The position numbers and the translations under genes were made by a program. Shown piece after piece: positions 16,383 through 25,320 of a DNA stretch of 64,000 nt; position 1 is the first letter of the stretch, and each line of letters opens with the position of its first letter. The stretch spans positions 42,793 through 106,792 of the forward strand of contig JAQTNV010000005.1 in NCBI GenBank assembly GCA_028713675.1, given 5' to 3'. A model generated the notes under the pieces. The model did no database searches. It was not told the DNA's origin and saw only the letters and a program-made list of their open reading frames with translations. The DNA is from a bacterium. GTDB lineage: Bacteria > Desulfobacterota > JAPLJL01.

Positions 16383-17288
16383 TTACTCCAACCCGAGAAA
16401 ACGGATGGCATTCTCCCGAAGCACCATCTTCTTGGTTTCGTCCTTGAGCGGCATCTGCCGGAATTCCTCGATGCAGCGGATCAGGCTGATCCCGTTGGTC
16501 CCAAAGAGGACCTTGTCCCGGCCCCGGCCCCCGTCCATGAAGCGGACCAGGCGCTCGTCGAGCGCCTTGGGAAAATAAGCGGAGATGTCCCCGTAAACGT
16601 TGGGGTGCCGCCAGAGCATCGAGCACCACTCGTCCGTCCAGGGCCAGCCGGTATGGGAAAGATTGATTTTCAGATTGGGGAAATCGATCGCCACCTGGTC
16701 CATCTCCATCGGGTGGCCCACTTCGCTCGGAAGGACCTCGGCCGACTGCCCCACCTGCACCCCCACCGGGATTCCGAGCTCGTTGCACTTGGCGTAGCAG
16801 GGATAACACCGGGCGTCTTTCGGGGAAAGCCCGAAGCTGATCGGGTGGAACCAGACATACTTGAACCCGTATTCCTTCACGCCCCGTTCAATATCCCGGA
16901 GGCTGTCCTCGATCCGGAAAGGGTTGTACCCTGCCCCCCCGATCACCCGTCCCTTGGCCTCCTGGACGATCTGCCCGACCGTGTCCACGCTGTAATCAAC
17001 GATCAACTTGTGATGCCAGTAATAGGACCACATCTTGGTGCAGGAGATGACCAGCTTGTCATAACCGTACTGGTCCATCGTCCGGATCAGGTCGGCGGTG
17101 GAACGGTGACCGCCGAAGCCGGCCATCTGCTCCATCACCTCCTTGGGAGGCACAAACCCTTTGAAGACCGTCTTGAAGGTGGTCCGGGTCATGATTTTGA
17201 ATTCCTCGAACTCGAAGGGATTCTCCGGGGGTTTCCGGCCGGCTTCCCCGGGGTGGTTCATGATGTCGATCGCCTTGATTTCATCCAT
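16383..17288 (-). CDS. Amidohydrolase-2 (ACMSD-like) family protein with degenerate metal site
   Basis: 301 residues of the amidohydrolase-2 TIM-barrel family, which includes decarboxylases and C-C hydrolases. Recognisable pieces are the N-terminal IDIMNH, KYVWFHP near 144, LSHTGWPW near 210, YGDISAYFP near 232 and FGTNGISL near 260. Two ligand positions look changed: the usual D-x-H-x-H reads D-I-M-N-H and the usual FGSD reads FGTN. Catalysis by the standard single-metal mechanism is therefore doubtful. ATG at 17288 follows GAGGAGACGGAC. The gene is 14 bp before the MaoC-like gene and clearly shares its operon. Function in the pathway unknown; hydrolysis or decarboxylation of a ring-derived intermediate is possible. 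Confidence 0.78.
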   Translation of the reverse strand: MDEIKAIDIMNHPGEAGRKPPENPFEFEEFKIMTRTTFKTVFKGFVPPKEVMEQMAGFGGHRSTADLIRTMDQYGYDKLVISCTKMWSYYWHHKLIVDYSVDTVGQIVQEAKGRVIGGAGYNPFRIEDSLRDIERGVKEYGFKYVWFHPISFGLSPKDARCYPCYAKCNELGIPVGVQVGQSAEVLPSEVGHPMEMDQVAIDFPNLKINLSHTGWPWTDEWCSMLWRHPNVYGDISAYFPKALDERLVRFMDGGRGRDKVLFGTNGISLIRCIEEFRQMPLKDETKKMVLRENAIRFLGLE

Positions 17289-17393
17289 GTCCGTCTCCTC
17301 TTAATGCAAATTTCAGAATGCAGAATTCGGAATTAAGTAAAATGATAATCCGTTTTTAAAATTCCGCACCCCTCATCCGCGACTCCGCGTTTC

Positions 17394-19358
17394 CTAGAAG
17401 TCCCGGGCCACGGCGCTCGCCTCATGAATCGCGTCAACGATCAAACCGGGTTTCGTGGCGTCTCCCACCCGGGCGATGAACTCGGTGACATTCCCGGATC
17501 CCCGGACCGACCACAGCTCCTTGTTGGATTGGGCCCCCGCCGCGATAATCACGGTATCCGCCTCGATGGTTCTGCGCTCCCCGCCGGATTCCACCATTAC
17601 CCCTTTGTCGTTTATCTCCACCACGACGGTACTGCAGTTGAGGCATATCCCCGACGAGGTCATCCGCTGGATCATCGTGAACTTTTCCAGGATCGGCGAT
17701 TCCGAGCAGATCTGGGGCAGGATTTCGACGATCTGGACATCCTTCCCCTGCTCCCGGAGCCAGGCCGCGGTTTCGCAGCCGACGAGCGCCCCGCCGACGA
17801 TCACCACATTCTGCCCGGCTTTGACCTTCCCCAGCAGGACGTCCCGGGCAAAGACCGCCTTTTCCAGCCCGGGGATTCTGGGCTTGATCGGCCGGCTGCC
17901 GGTGGCGATTACCAAAACCTCGGGTTTTTCCTTTTCCAGGATTTCCTCCGTGAGCGGGGTGCTTAATTTGACCTTGACCTTCAGTTTTTTCATCTGCGTG
18001 GTCAGGAACTCGACCAGGTTGATCATCTCGCTTTTCCCCGGGGGTACCGAGGCCTCGAACATCTGCCCGCCCAGGCGGTCGGATTTTTCAAACAGGGTGA
18101 CATCGTGCCCCCGCAGCGTGGCCACCCGGGCCGCTTCCATCCCGGCGGGACCGCCGCCGGCGATGAAAACCTTCTTAAGGCGGTTTTTCGCCTTGGGGCG
18201 GATCGCATATTCCTCATCCCGTCCCAGCTCGGCATTCACCGCACATTTCACGATACTTCCCTTCTGCACGCCGTCAATCAGGTTCTTGCTGTAATTGATG
18301 CAATGGTTGCAGGCGAGGCATCTCCGGATTTCTTCCGGCCGGCCTTCCGCGAGCTTCTTCACGAAGTCCGGGTCGGCGAAGAGCGCCCGTCCCAGGGTGA
18401 CCATGTCGCATTTCCCTTCCTGGACCGCCTTTTCCGCCAGTTCCGGGGTGTTGATCCGGCCGACGCAGCTGACCGGAATCTTGCACACCGATTTGGCCGC
18501 CGCGCCCAGGTGCAGGAAACAACCCTGCTTGACCTGCCCGCTCGGGATAATCCATTTATTGGTATCGACCGTGCCGCCGGTCACGTCGAGCATGTCCACC
18601 CCGGCTTTCACCAGCTCGGGGACCATCTTCTTGAAATCCTCCACCCCATACCCGTCATCGATCCCCAGGTCCTCGTAAAACTCGTCGCCGCTGATCCGGT
18701 AAACGACCGGGAAATCCTGGCCGCATTTCTCCTTGATCCTTCTCACCGTTTCCTTGGCGCAAAGCGTTTTATCCTTGCCCCATTTATCCTCCCGGCGATT
18801 GGAGTGGGGAGATAGGAATTGCATATGGAAGAAGCCATGTGAGCTGTGAACCGTAACCCCGTCGCAGCCCGCCTGCTTCGCCCGGAAAGAAGCATCCACG
18901 TAAAGCTGGATATAGTCCTCCACTTCCTGGGTAGACAGTTCCTTCAAGATGGCGGGGGTAAACACCGGGGGGGAGGACTCGGAAACCGCCGGGAGGATCT
19001 CCCCCCGTCCGAACTTGCCCAGGTGACCGAGCTGGAGGAAACATACCGCCCCTTCCGAGTGAATGCCCTGGACAATGCGGGCGACATCGGGGATATAGGA
19101 ATCATCTCCGATATCCGGCAGTCCGCCGGATTCGCCCCGGTGCCCCGAGTAGCACACTTTCCCGTCATCCCGGACAAAATGAATTTCGATGGTAATCGCC
19201 CCCACCCCGCCCGCGGCGCGACGGCGGTAATGATCCACCATTCGGGAAGTGGTATGCCCGTCGGGTGAACTCAACTGAGTGAGCATGGGAGCCATGAGAA
19301 ATCGGTTCCGGATGGTCAGCTTTCCAACTTTGATCGGTTCAAGAACCTTCAATGCCAT
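17394..19358 (-). CDS. OYE-family NADH:flavin oxidoreductase with Fe-S and FAD domains (third paralogue)
   Basis: 654 residues with FMN barrel, Fe-S site and FAD/NAD(P) domains. HSSHGF at 171-176 replaces the common HGAHGY and EDKWG replaces EYGG. The cluster ligands are C347-x2-C350-x2-C353-x18-C372, one residue shorter than usual in the second gap. GGGPAG lies near 399 and GGALVG near 520. It resembles BaiH/BaiCD and dienoyl-CoA reductase in layout. ATG at 19358 has CTAAGGAGGGGAAT. It follows the FadL-type gene by 67 bp and is probably on the same transcript. Three such enzymes with different active-site segments suggest reduction of different double bonds. Confidence 0.88.
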   Translation of the reverse strand: MALKVLEPIKVGKLTIRNRFLMAPMLTQLSSPDGHTTSRMVDHYRRRAAGGVGAITIEIHFVRDDGKVCYSGHRGESGGLPDIGDDSYIPDVARIVQGIHSEGAVCFLQLGHLGKFGRGEILPAVSESSPPVFTPAILKELSTQEVEDYIQLYVDASFRAKQAGCDGVTVHSSHGFFHMQFLSPHSNRREDKWGKDKTLCAKETVRRIKEKCGQDFPVVYRISGDEFYEDLGIDDGYGVEDFKKMVPELVKAGVDMLDVTGGTVDTNKWIIPSGQVKQGCFLHLGAAAKSVCKIPVSCVGRINTPELAEKAVQEGKCDMVTLGRALFADPDFVKKLAEGRPEEIRRCLACNHCINYSKNLIDGVQKGSIVKCAVNAELGRDEEYAIRPKAKNRLKKVFIAGGGPAGMEAARVATLRGHDVTLFEKSDRLGGQMFEASVPPGKSEMINLVEFLTTQMKKLKVKVKLSTPLTEEILEKEKPEVLVIATGSRPIKPRIPGLEKAVFARDVLLGKVKAGQNVVIVGGALVGCETAAWLREQGKDVQIVEILPQICSESPILEKFTMIQRMTSSGICLNCSTVVVEINDKGVMVESGGERRTIEADTVIIAAGAQSNKELWSVRGSGNVTEFIARVGDATKPGLIVDAIHEASAVARDF

Positions 19359-19425
19359 ATTCCCCTCCTTAGGATTTTAGGTAACGATATCTGGCCTCGA
19401 AACCCATAAAACAATTTCTTCATCT

Positions 19426-20784
19426 TTATTTGGCCTGGAAATTACGGGAGAGTGTCAGCCCGGTGCTCCAGACATTTCCCCCGGCTTTGATTGAACTGCC
19501 GTCATTATGAAGCGTCCGGTCCGCCATGATCCTGACCTGAGAATGAACATTGACGGTCAAACCTTCAAAGACGTATCCCAAACCGAAAGAAATCGTGTTG
19601 GTGTTGCTGTCGAGAATATTGGATCTCAGGGCCATTGCGGATGAGATCGGGGTCGGCCGGTAGCTGTAACCGAGCCGGAACTTGTAATCCTTGGCCAGGG
19701 TGTATTCGGCCCCGATGCGGTGGACCCAGATATCGTTTAGTTTGTAATTTTTGAAATCAAAAGGAGTCATGAGCGTGCCGATCATGCTATTGGGATCGGC
19801 ATCGACGAAGGGAGGTTTGTAATCCGACCATCCCTGTCTCACCAGGTCGTAATCAATACTTAGGTTTTGTTGAGGGGCAAACCCCAGCCCGAAGCCCAGC
19901 TCTTCGGGAAGATAGAAGTTGTAAGAGGTGAAAGATCCTTCCACCATATATTTACTCGAGCCATCAGGATTCACAGTAGCAATCAATCCCATGTCGAAAG
20001 TAAGATCCAGCATCATCGCTTGATGATATGTCACTCCTAGTTTCAGATCCCGGAGGAGACGATTGTCAAAATTCTGAAACGGCTGCAGGAGGGCGCCGCC
20101 GATAATGGTGTAATCATAAGGGAGCCAAAGTTTGAAGTCCGTGGGCATCATCTTCAACGTTCCCCGCTCGTCGACAAATGCGTCGACCCCGAATCCCACG
20201 GAAATTCCGGGGATATCAATATCGCCCAGGGACTTGAAAATCCCGTCAATGTCATAGCTCATCCCCCCCAGGATGTTGAATTTCGAAGTCTGGTCGAAGT
20301 ATTCGAGAAAGATCGGGTCTTTCGACTCCACGAAATATTCCCTGGCCGCCCAGGCAAGCGGCGCGGAGAATGACATTCCCCATTCTATATTTTTCAGAAG
20401 CGGGCTCTTCCAGATCGGCATGGCCAGGCCCAATCCCACAATGGTCAACTCCGGTACGTTCTTGGTCCAATCCTGGTATTCGCGGAGGGTAAAGCCCTTT
20501 TTCTGCGCCTGGGTCAGTAAAGAGCCGCTGGTATCTTCAAACTCGACATTGAGCTTGGGAAAATTGTGGAATACGATCAACTCGAGCTTTCCGTCTCCGC
20601 ATTCGGAAAGAGCCCCCGGGTTGTAGTAAATAGCGCTGGGATCGTTAGAAAGAGCGATACTTGCGCCCCCCATCGCCGAAGCGCGGGAGCCCAATCCGTA
20701 AATGCTGTAATAACCTGCCCAGGCATTACCCACCTGCATCATTAATAAAAGGAAGAAAATCAAAAACAGTTTTACATTTTTCAT
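19426..20784 (-). CDS. FadL/OmpP1-family outer-membrane transporter
   Basis: 452 residues. The frame runs back to 20847, but ATG at 20784 has AAAGGGGGAGTT and opens a normal signal peptide (MKNVKLFLIFF, cleavage near GNAWA-GYY). After it comes the FadL-type N-terminal segment GLGSRASAMGGASIALSNDPSAIYYNPGAL, then a long amphipathic beta-strand pattern ending in LTLSRNFQAK. FadL proteins pass long-chain fatty acids, alkanes, aromatics and other hydrophobic compounds across the outer membrane. It is the first gene of its operon, behind the palindromic operator at 20912, so substrate import and metabolism appear co-regulated. The C-terminus lacks the usual final aromatic residue. Confidence 0.85.
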   Translation of the reverse strand: MKNVKLFLIFFLLLMMQVGNAWAGYYSIYGLGSRASAMGGASIALSNDPSAIYYNPGALSECGDGKLELIVFHNFPKLNVEFEDTSGSLLTQAQKKGFTLREYQDWTKNVPELTIVGLGLAMPIWKSPLLKNIEWGMSFSAPLAWAAREYFVESKDPIFLEYFDQTSKFNILGGMSYDIDGIFKSLGDIDIPGISVGFGVDAFVDERGTLKMMPTDFKLWLPYDYTIIGGALLQPFQNFDNRLLRDLKLGVTYHQAMMLDLTFDMGLIATVNPDGSSKYMVEGSFTSYNFYLPEELGFGLGFAPQQNLSIDYDLVRQGWSDYKPPFVDADPNSMIGTLMTPFDFKNYKLNDIWVHRIGAEYTLAKDYKFRLGYSYRPTPISSAMALRSNILDSNTNTISFGLGYVFEGLTVNVHSQVRIMADRTLHNDGSSIKAGGNVWSTGLTLSRNFQAK

Positions 20785-20887
20785 AACTCCCCCTTTTCCT
20801 TCTACTGCGTTTTTATCCCCCGATATATTTCCCCCGTTTTTCTGCATATTTTCCCGAAACTGGATAGAAAAATATTGCCTTTTGATC

Positions 20888-20930
20888 TTGTCCGTTTGTT
20901 CAGCTTTTAATTTGACCGGTCAATCAATTT
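20888..20930 (-). promoter_or_regulatory. Candidate TetR operator in the divergent FadL / flavoprotein intergenic region
   Basis: A perfect 12-bp palindrome, TTGACCGGTCAA, at 20912-20923 is embedded in a ~40-bp block matching 14398-14440 (shared TTTGTTCAG, TTTAATTTGACC and a following CAA(C/T)CAA). It lies about 130 bp upstream of the FadL start and 145 bp upstream of the divergent start at 21069, so it could control the minus operon directly and possibly the plus operon. Confidence 0.68.
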
Positions 20931-20985
20931 AACTAATAAATTTAATTCTTTGTCAAGTCCTTTTTTTCCCTAACAAAATTTTGTC

Positions 20986-21015
20986 TTGACTTTGTCATAC
21001 GTAAAATTATTTAAT
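20986..21015 (+). promoter_or_regulatory. Candidate sigma-70-like promoter of the plus operon
   Basis: TTGACT at 20986-20991 and TTTAAT at 21010-21015, 18 bp apart, lie in AT-rich DNA about 54 bp before ATG at 21069. The match is reasonable but not strong. It is the only convincing box pair I see in this gap on the plus strand. Confidence 0.4.
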
Positions 21016-21068
21016 ATAAAAAATCATCATTAAAATGCTTTTCTCCGTAATCAATTGAGAGGGGGATT

Positions 21069-22274
21069 ATGGAAAAATATGATGTTTTGGTAGTCGGGGC
21101 AGGCCCGGGTGGTTCCGCCGCGGCCAGGAAATGCCGTGACGGAGGTCTGAAAACCCTTCTGATCGACAAGCAGAAACTTCCCCGCCGCAAAGCCTGTTCC
21201 GGAATAATCGCGAACAAATCCCAGAATTATGTCCTGGAAAATTTCGGCCCGATCCCGGAAAGTGCTTATGGCAAACCCTACCACTCCCGGGGAATGGCTT
21301 TTTACTTCCCTTCCGTTGGGACGATCTTTACCGATTGCAATTGTTTTCAACCTTATGTCTGGAGAAATAAGTTCGATCATTTTCTGGCCAAGGCTTCCGG
21401 GGCGGACCTGGAAGACGAAACCCTGTTTGTCGGTCTGAAGGAAAAAGGCGAAGAAATCGAAGTCACGCTGGAAAGGAAGAAAAACAAGGTCCAGCTCATG
21501 GTCAAATATCTGATTGGCGCGGATGGGGCTAATTCTCACGTCATCCGCAGTTTCGCCCCCGAGGTTTACGATGGCATGACGTGGGCTTCCGCCATCCAAA
21601 AATATTACGAGGGCAGGATTGACGCCGACAATCGTTATCTATACTGGTTCCTGGTCCGAGGGATGGGACCTTTCCCCTGGCTGAACTTGAAGGACGATCA
21701 GATCATTATCGGATGCGCTTATCCCGTGGGTCAGAAATCCAACAAGTTCGAAGCCCTGATTGATTTTTTAAAAAAGAATTTCGGCCTGAGCATCAAAAGC
21801 GAGATTGCTACCGAAGGCTGCATGGCCAACACCATGACTCCCCTGAACCGTTTCTTTCCCGGCCGCGGCCGGGTCCTGATGGTCGGCGACGCGATGGGCC
21901 TGATGCACCAGGGCGGCGAAGGCATTTCCTGCGCCCTGGCCAGCGGCGGTCATGCCGGCGCGGCGGTCACTGAGGCGATTAGGCAGGGGACCGATGCCTT
22001 CTCGCTTTATAAAAAATCGGTTCGCCCCGAGATGGTAACCTCGTTGGACCAGTTCAATCCCCTGCGGATGAAAGCCACCGTCGCTTCGGATACCAAGGGT
22101 CAACCCGGCTTATTTCACGCCCATAGCTTGGGCGACGAATTGAAGGCCCTCCGGGATGCCCTGGTTTTCGTCAAATCCGAATTTCAAATCAAAGGGATGA
22201 TCGGATCAATTCTGAAAAACAGCGCCCGGCGGTTTTTTCTGGGAGGCTACCATATCCCGGCTGTCGATAAATAA
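21069..22274 (+). CDS. Geranylgeranyl-reductase-family FAD-dependent oxidoreductase
   Basis: 401 residues with N-terminal VLVVGAGPGGSAAARKCRDGG and LLIDK, the mid-protein LIGADGANS motif and the C-terminal GRVLMVGDAMGLMHQGGEGISCALASG, the three flavin-binding signatures of the GGR/FixC/p-hydroxybenzoate-hydroxylase fold. GGR-type members saturate isoprenoid double bonds; FixC-type members pass electrons to quinones. A CSGII segment near residue 44 includes the conserved Cys region found in GGR-like proteins. ATG at 21069 follows GAGAGGGGGATT. First gene of the plus operon, divergent from the FadL operon, with a run of CrtI-like flavoproteins downstream. An isoprenoid substrate is suggested, not shown. 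Confidence 0.8.
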   Translation: MEKYDVLVVGAGPGGSAAARKCRDGGLKTLLIDKQKLPRRKACSGIIANKSQNYVLENFGPIPESAYGKPYHSRGMAFYFPSVGTIFTDCNCFQPYVWRNKFDHFLAKASGADLEDETLFVGLKEKGEEIEVTLERKKNKVQLMVKYLIGADGANSHVIRSFAPEVYDGMTWASAIQKYYEGRIDADNRYLYWFLVRGMGPFPWLNLKDDQIIIGCAYPVGQKSNKFEALIDFLKKNFGLSIKSEIATEGCMANTMTPLNRFFPGRGRVLMVGDAMGLMHQGGEGISCALASGGHAGAAVTEAIRQGTDAFSLYKKSVRPEMVTSLDQFNPLRMKATVASDTKGQPGLFHAHSLGDELKALRDALVFVKSEFQIKGMIGSILKNSARRFFLGGYHIPAVDK

Positions 22275-22295
22275 AAAAACATAACCAATGTTTAT

Positions 22296-22370
22296 AGGTT
22301 CAAAGTTCAATATTCAACGTTAAAAACCATTGATTTTAACCCTGAACCGTGAACCATGAACGGGGAACCT
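22296..22370. repeat. Intergenic TTCAA-type inverted repeat
   Basis: Left arm GGTTCAAAGTTCAATATTCA from 22296 and right arm CCCTGAACCGTGAACCATGA from 22340. Same family as the elements at 1381 and 5195. It fills the gap between the first and second genes of the plus operon. Confidence 0.55.
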
Positions 22371-22401
22371 AAATACTCGCGAATAATGAAGGAGGAATAA
22401 T

Positions 22402-25287
22402 TTGGAAATCCTGAACAACTCCATCATCCAGGATCGTTATGACGTAATCGTGGTCGGGACCGGGATCGGGGGGATCACCGCCGCCGCCCTCCTCGCCAAG
22501 CGGGGGCTCAAGGTCCTGGCGGTAGACCAGCATTTCCTTCCCGGAGGATGTGTTTCGCACGTCCGCCGCCACGATGTTTCCATGGACGTGGGGGCGGCCA
22601 TGCTCTTCGGCTTCTCCCCCAAGGGCTACAACACCCACCGCTTCGTCATGAACGAGCTTGAGGAGGAGATCGACATGATCCTCCACGAGTCCATCTACCG
22701 CCTGCATGTGTACGGCAAAGAAGTCACCTTCTGGCGCAACTTCGAGAAATATTTCGCCGAACTGGCCCAGGTTTTTCCCCATCAGAAGGACGAACTCCGG
22801 GCTTTCTATATGGATTTATATAAGATCTACGACGCCATGGTGGCCAAGAACGAGATGCCGATGCCCCCGTCTGAAATGCCCATGATCGAAGGGGCCAAGA
22901 TGTTCTTTAAAAATCCCCTCGGCACCATGAACCTCGGGGCCATGCTTTTCCGCAACACCGAGTACCTGGTCAACAAGCACATCACCGACCCCAAGGCTTC
23001 GATGTTTTTTGATATTCTCACCGGGACCTTCGCCTGCACCAACATTGCGGAAAGCCCGGCGGCCCTGGCCGCGGCCATGTTCGTGGATATTCACGAGGGC
23101 GGCGCTTCTTATCCCTCCGGCGACCCCCAGATGCTTCCCAATAAAATCGAAAAGTCCTTCGAACGCTGGGGAGGCCAGGTTATCTACCGGCACAAGGTGG
23201 ACGAAATCCTGATTTTCAAGGGCCAGGCTTACGGGGTCCGTCTCGATGACGGCACCGAGATCCTGGCCGACCGGGTGGTTTACAACGGTACGGTCTGGAA
23301 TCTTTACGGTCAGGCGGTCAAGCCCCGCCATATCAAGCCCAAGCGGATGGAATGGGCCCAGAAACACATCCCGACTTTAAGCGCCATCGTGCTTTACATC
23401 GGCGTGGATGCCGCCGCCATCCCACCCGGCGCCCGCGCTATCGAGATGTTCATTGAGGACCCCAATGACTTCGGAGGGGAAAATTATGCCGTCTATATCC
23501 CGTCGATGGACGATCCTTCGATCTGTCCTCCCGGTCAGCATTCCATCACCGTAATCGCCCCGATCAAGGACAAATGGCCCCGGCCGACCGACCCGGAATA
23601 CCAGTCCGAGGCCTACAAACAGCGCAAGCAGAAAGCCGCCGACCGGATCATGGAAAAAATGGAGAAGGCCTTCTTCCCCGGTTTCCGCAAACATATCCGG
23701 GTAATCGAAATCGCCACCCCTTCCACCCTCGAACGTTTCACCATGAAAAACTGGGGCAACGTGGGCGGGCCCAAGCAGATGATGGGCCAGGAGCTGATGA
23801 GACGGCTGAAAGCCAAGTCGGAATGGAAAAACCTCTATTGCTGCGGCGACTCCACCGTGATGGGTGAAGGCGTGGTGGCCGCCACCTCCTCCGGCGTGGG
23901 TGCCGCCAATATGGTCCTCCGCGACGCGGGAATGAAGGAATATCTCCCGCGCAAGTTCAGCCGCCAGTATGTGAACTTGATTAAAGGCAAGCCCTGGACC
24001 CCGACTCCCGACTCTTCCGCCCCACTCAATCCCACCTCGGCCATCCGCCTGGGCAAGGACTGCCAGCACTGCCAGGAAGCCAAGTGCCAGAACGCCTGTC
24101 CCGCCGGGGTCGATGTTCTCAATTTTGCCCGGCGGATCGAATCCGGAAACTTCAACGGGGCCGTCCGTTCGATGCGGGAGACGAACCCTCTGGTGGAAAT
24201 CTGCGGTTATATCTGCCCGGCGGAAAGACTTTGCCAGAAGGAATGCCAGCGTCGGGATTTTTCCCCCAATCCGGTCCGGATCCGTGACCTTCATGCCTGG
24301 GCGGCGGGCCAGGCCTCCCCGGCCGAAGGCTGGACCCGCCTGGTTTCCTCGCTCCGCGGCTCCCGGGTCGGCGTAGTCGGCTCCGGGCCCGCCGGGCTTT
24401 CCTGCGCCCATTTCCTGGCCCGGCTCGGATACCAGGTCGACATCCTGGAAAAGAACCAGAAACCCGGCGGGATGCTGAATCACGCCATTCCCCTTTTCCG
24501 TCTTCCCGCCGAGGTGGTGCAGAGGGAGATCGACGGATTGTCCTTCCCGGGGATTGATTTCATTTACGGACAGGAACTGGGGAAAAATATTTCTCTTTCC
24601 GATCTCGCCGGGAAATACCCGGCGGTCTTCCTCGCCCCGGGGCTCTGGGCCGGGCGCAAACTTGACCTGCCGGGGCGGGACAAAGCCTTCACGATCGAGG
24701 CCCTGCCCTTCCTGATGAATTACCGGGAAAAGGGAAAGGCCGACGTGAAAAACCGGGTCCTGGTGATCGGGGGAGGCAGCGTGGCTGCGGACGCCGCCGT
24801 CGCCGCGGTAAAATCCGGTGCTCGCCAGGTGACCATGGCCTGCCTGGAGAAAGAAACGGAAATGCCGGCTCTCCCGAGCGAGCTCGCCGAGGTCCGGAAA
24901 CAGGGCATCCAGATCCAGAACTGCTGGGGCCCCGAGGCCTTTACTTCTCCGAACAAATTATCACTGACCTGCTGCACCGCGGTGTTCGACTCGCAGGGTA
25001 AATTCTGCCCCGCTTTCGATAAATCCCGGACCACTGAGATCGAGTTCGACCAGGTGATCATGGCGGTGGGACAGAGCGTGGAGCCCGCCCTCGCTTCCTG
25101 TCTCCAGAAGGAATTCGGGCGTCCGGACCGCATCCTGGTGGAGGAAACCACCCAGGAAATCAAAGATCATCCCGGGATTTACGCGGGCGGGGATATCGTC
25201 CGGGGAGCCGGCACGGTGGTCCAGGCCGTGGCCGACGGCCGCCGGGCGGCGATGGCCATCCACACCCGGCTGAAGGCCAGAACGTAA
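22402..25287 (+). CDS. Fusion protein: CrtI-like flavoprotein + GltD-like Fe-S/NAD(P)H oxidoreductase
   Basis: 961 residues in one frame. Residues 1 to about 520 are a full CrtI-like domain (VIVVGTGIGGITAAALLAKRG; C-terminal NLYCCGDSTVMGEG). From 554 there are two 4Fe-4S motifs of the GltD/NfnB kind, C-x2-C-x4-C-x3-CP and C-x3-CP-x4-C-x3-C, then an FAD motif GSGPAGLSCAHFLARLG near 655, an NAD(P)H motif GGGSVAADAAVAAVKSG near 790 and a closing YAGGDIVRGAGTVVQAVADG. In glutamate synthase and related enzymes the GltD part takes electrons from NAD(P)H. Here it would feed, or drain, the CrtI part internally. TTG at 22402 is the start, placed six bases after GGAGG. No ATG is better placed. Confidence 0.87.
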   Translation: MEILNNSIIQDRYDVIVVGTGIGGITAAALLAKRGLKVLAVDQHFLPGGCVSHVRRHDVSMDVGAAMLFGFSPKGYNTHRFVMNELEEEIDMILHESIYRLHVYGKEVTFWRNFEKYFAELAQVFPHQKDELRAFYMDLYKIYDAMVAKNEMPMPPSEMPMIEGAKMFFKNPLGTMNLGAMLFRNTEYLVNKHITDPKASMFFDILTGTFACTNIAESPAALAAAMFVDIHEGGASYPSGDPQMLPNKIEKSFERWGGQVIYRHKVDEILIFKGQAYGVRLDDGTEILADRVVYNGTVWNLYGQAVKPRHIKPKRMEWAQKHIPTLSAIVLYIGVDAAAIPPGARAIEMFIEDPNDFGGENYAVYIPSMDDPSICPPGQHSITVIAPIKDKWPRPTDPEYQSEAYKQRKQKAADRIMEKMEKAFFPGFRKHIRVIEIATPSTLERFTMKNWGNVGGPKQMMGQELMRRLKAKSEWKNLYCCGDSTVMGEGVVAATSSGVGAANMVLRDAGMKEYLPRKFSRQYVNLIKGKPWTPTPDSSAPLNPTSAIRLGKDCQHCQEAKCQNACPAGVDVLNFARRIESGNFNGAVRSMRETNPLVEICGYICPAERLCQKECQRRDFSPNPVRIRDLHAWAAGQASPAEGWTRLVSSLRGSRVGVVGSGPAGLSCAHFLARLGYQVDILEKNQKPGGMLNHAIPLFRLPAEVVQREIDGLSFPGIDFIYGQELGKNISLSDLAGKYPAVFLAPGLWAGRKLDLPGRDKAFTIEALPFLMNYREKGKADVKNRVLVIGGGSVAADAAVAAVKSGARQVTMACLEKETEMPALPSELAEVRKQGIQIQNCWGPEAFTSPNKLSLTCCTAVFDSQGKFCPAFDKSRTTEIEFDQVIMAVGQSVEPALASCLQKEFGRPDRILVEETTQEIKDHPGIYAGGDIVRGAGTVVQAVADGRRAAMAIHTRLKART

Positions 25288-25320
25288 AAAGTGGAAATGA
25301 CTGTGTTGAAAACCTTTTTC

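Noticed and set aside
15190..16809. N-terminally extended form of the MaoC-like protein (start 16809)
   Set aside because: The first ~147 codons overlap the amidohydrolase gene in another frame and lack a ribosome site; ATG 16368 is preceded by AAAGGAGGG.
23377..24483. 368-codon minus-strand frame
   Set aside because: Antisense to the CrtI-GltD fusion, which has full motif support across the same bases.
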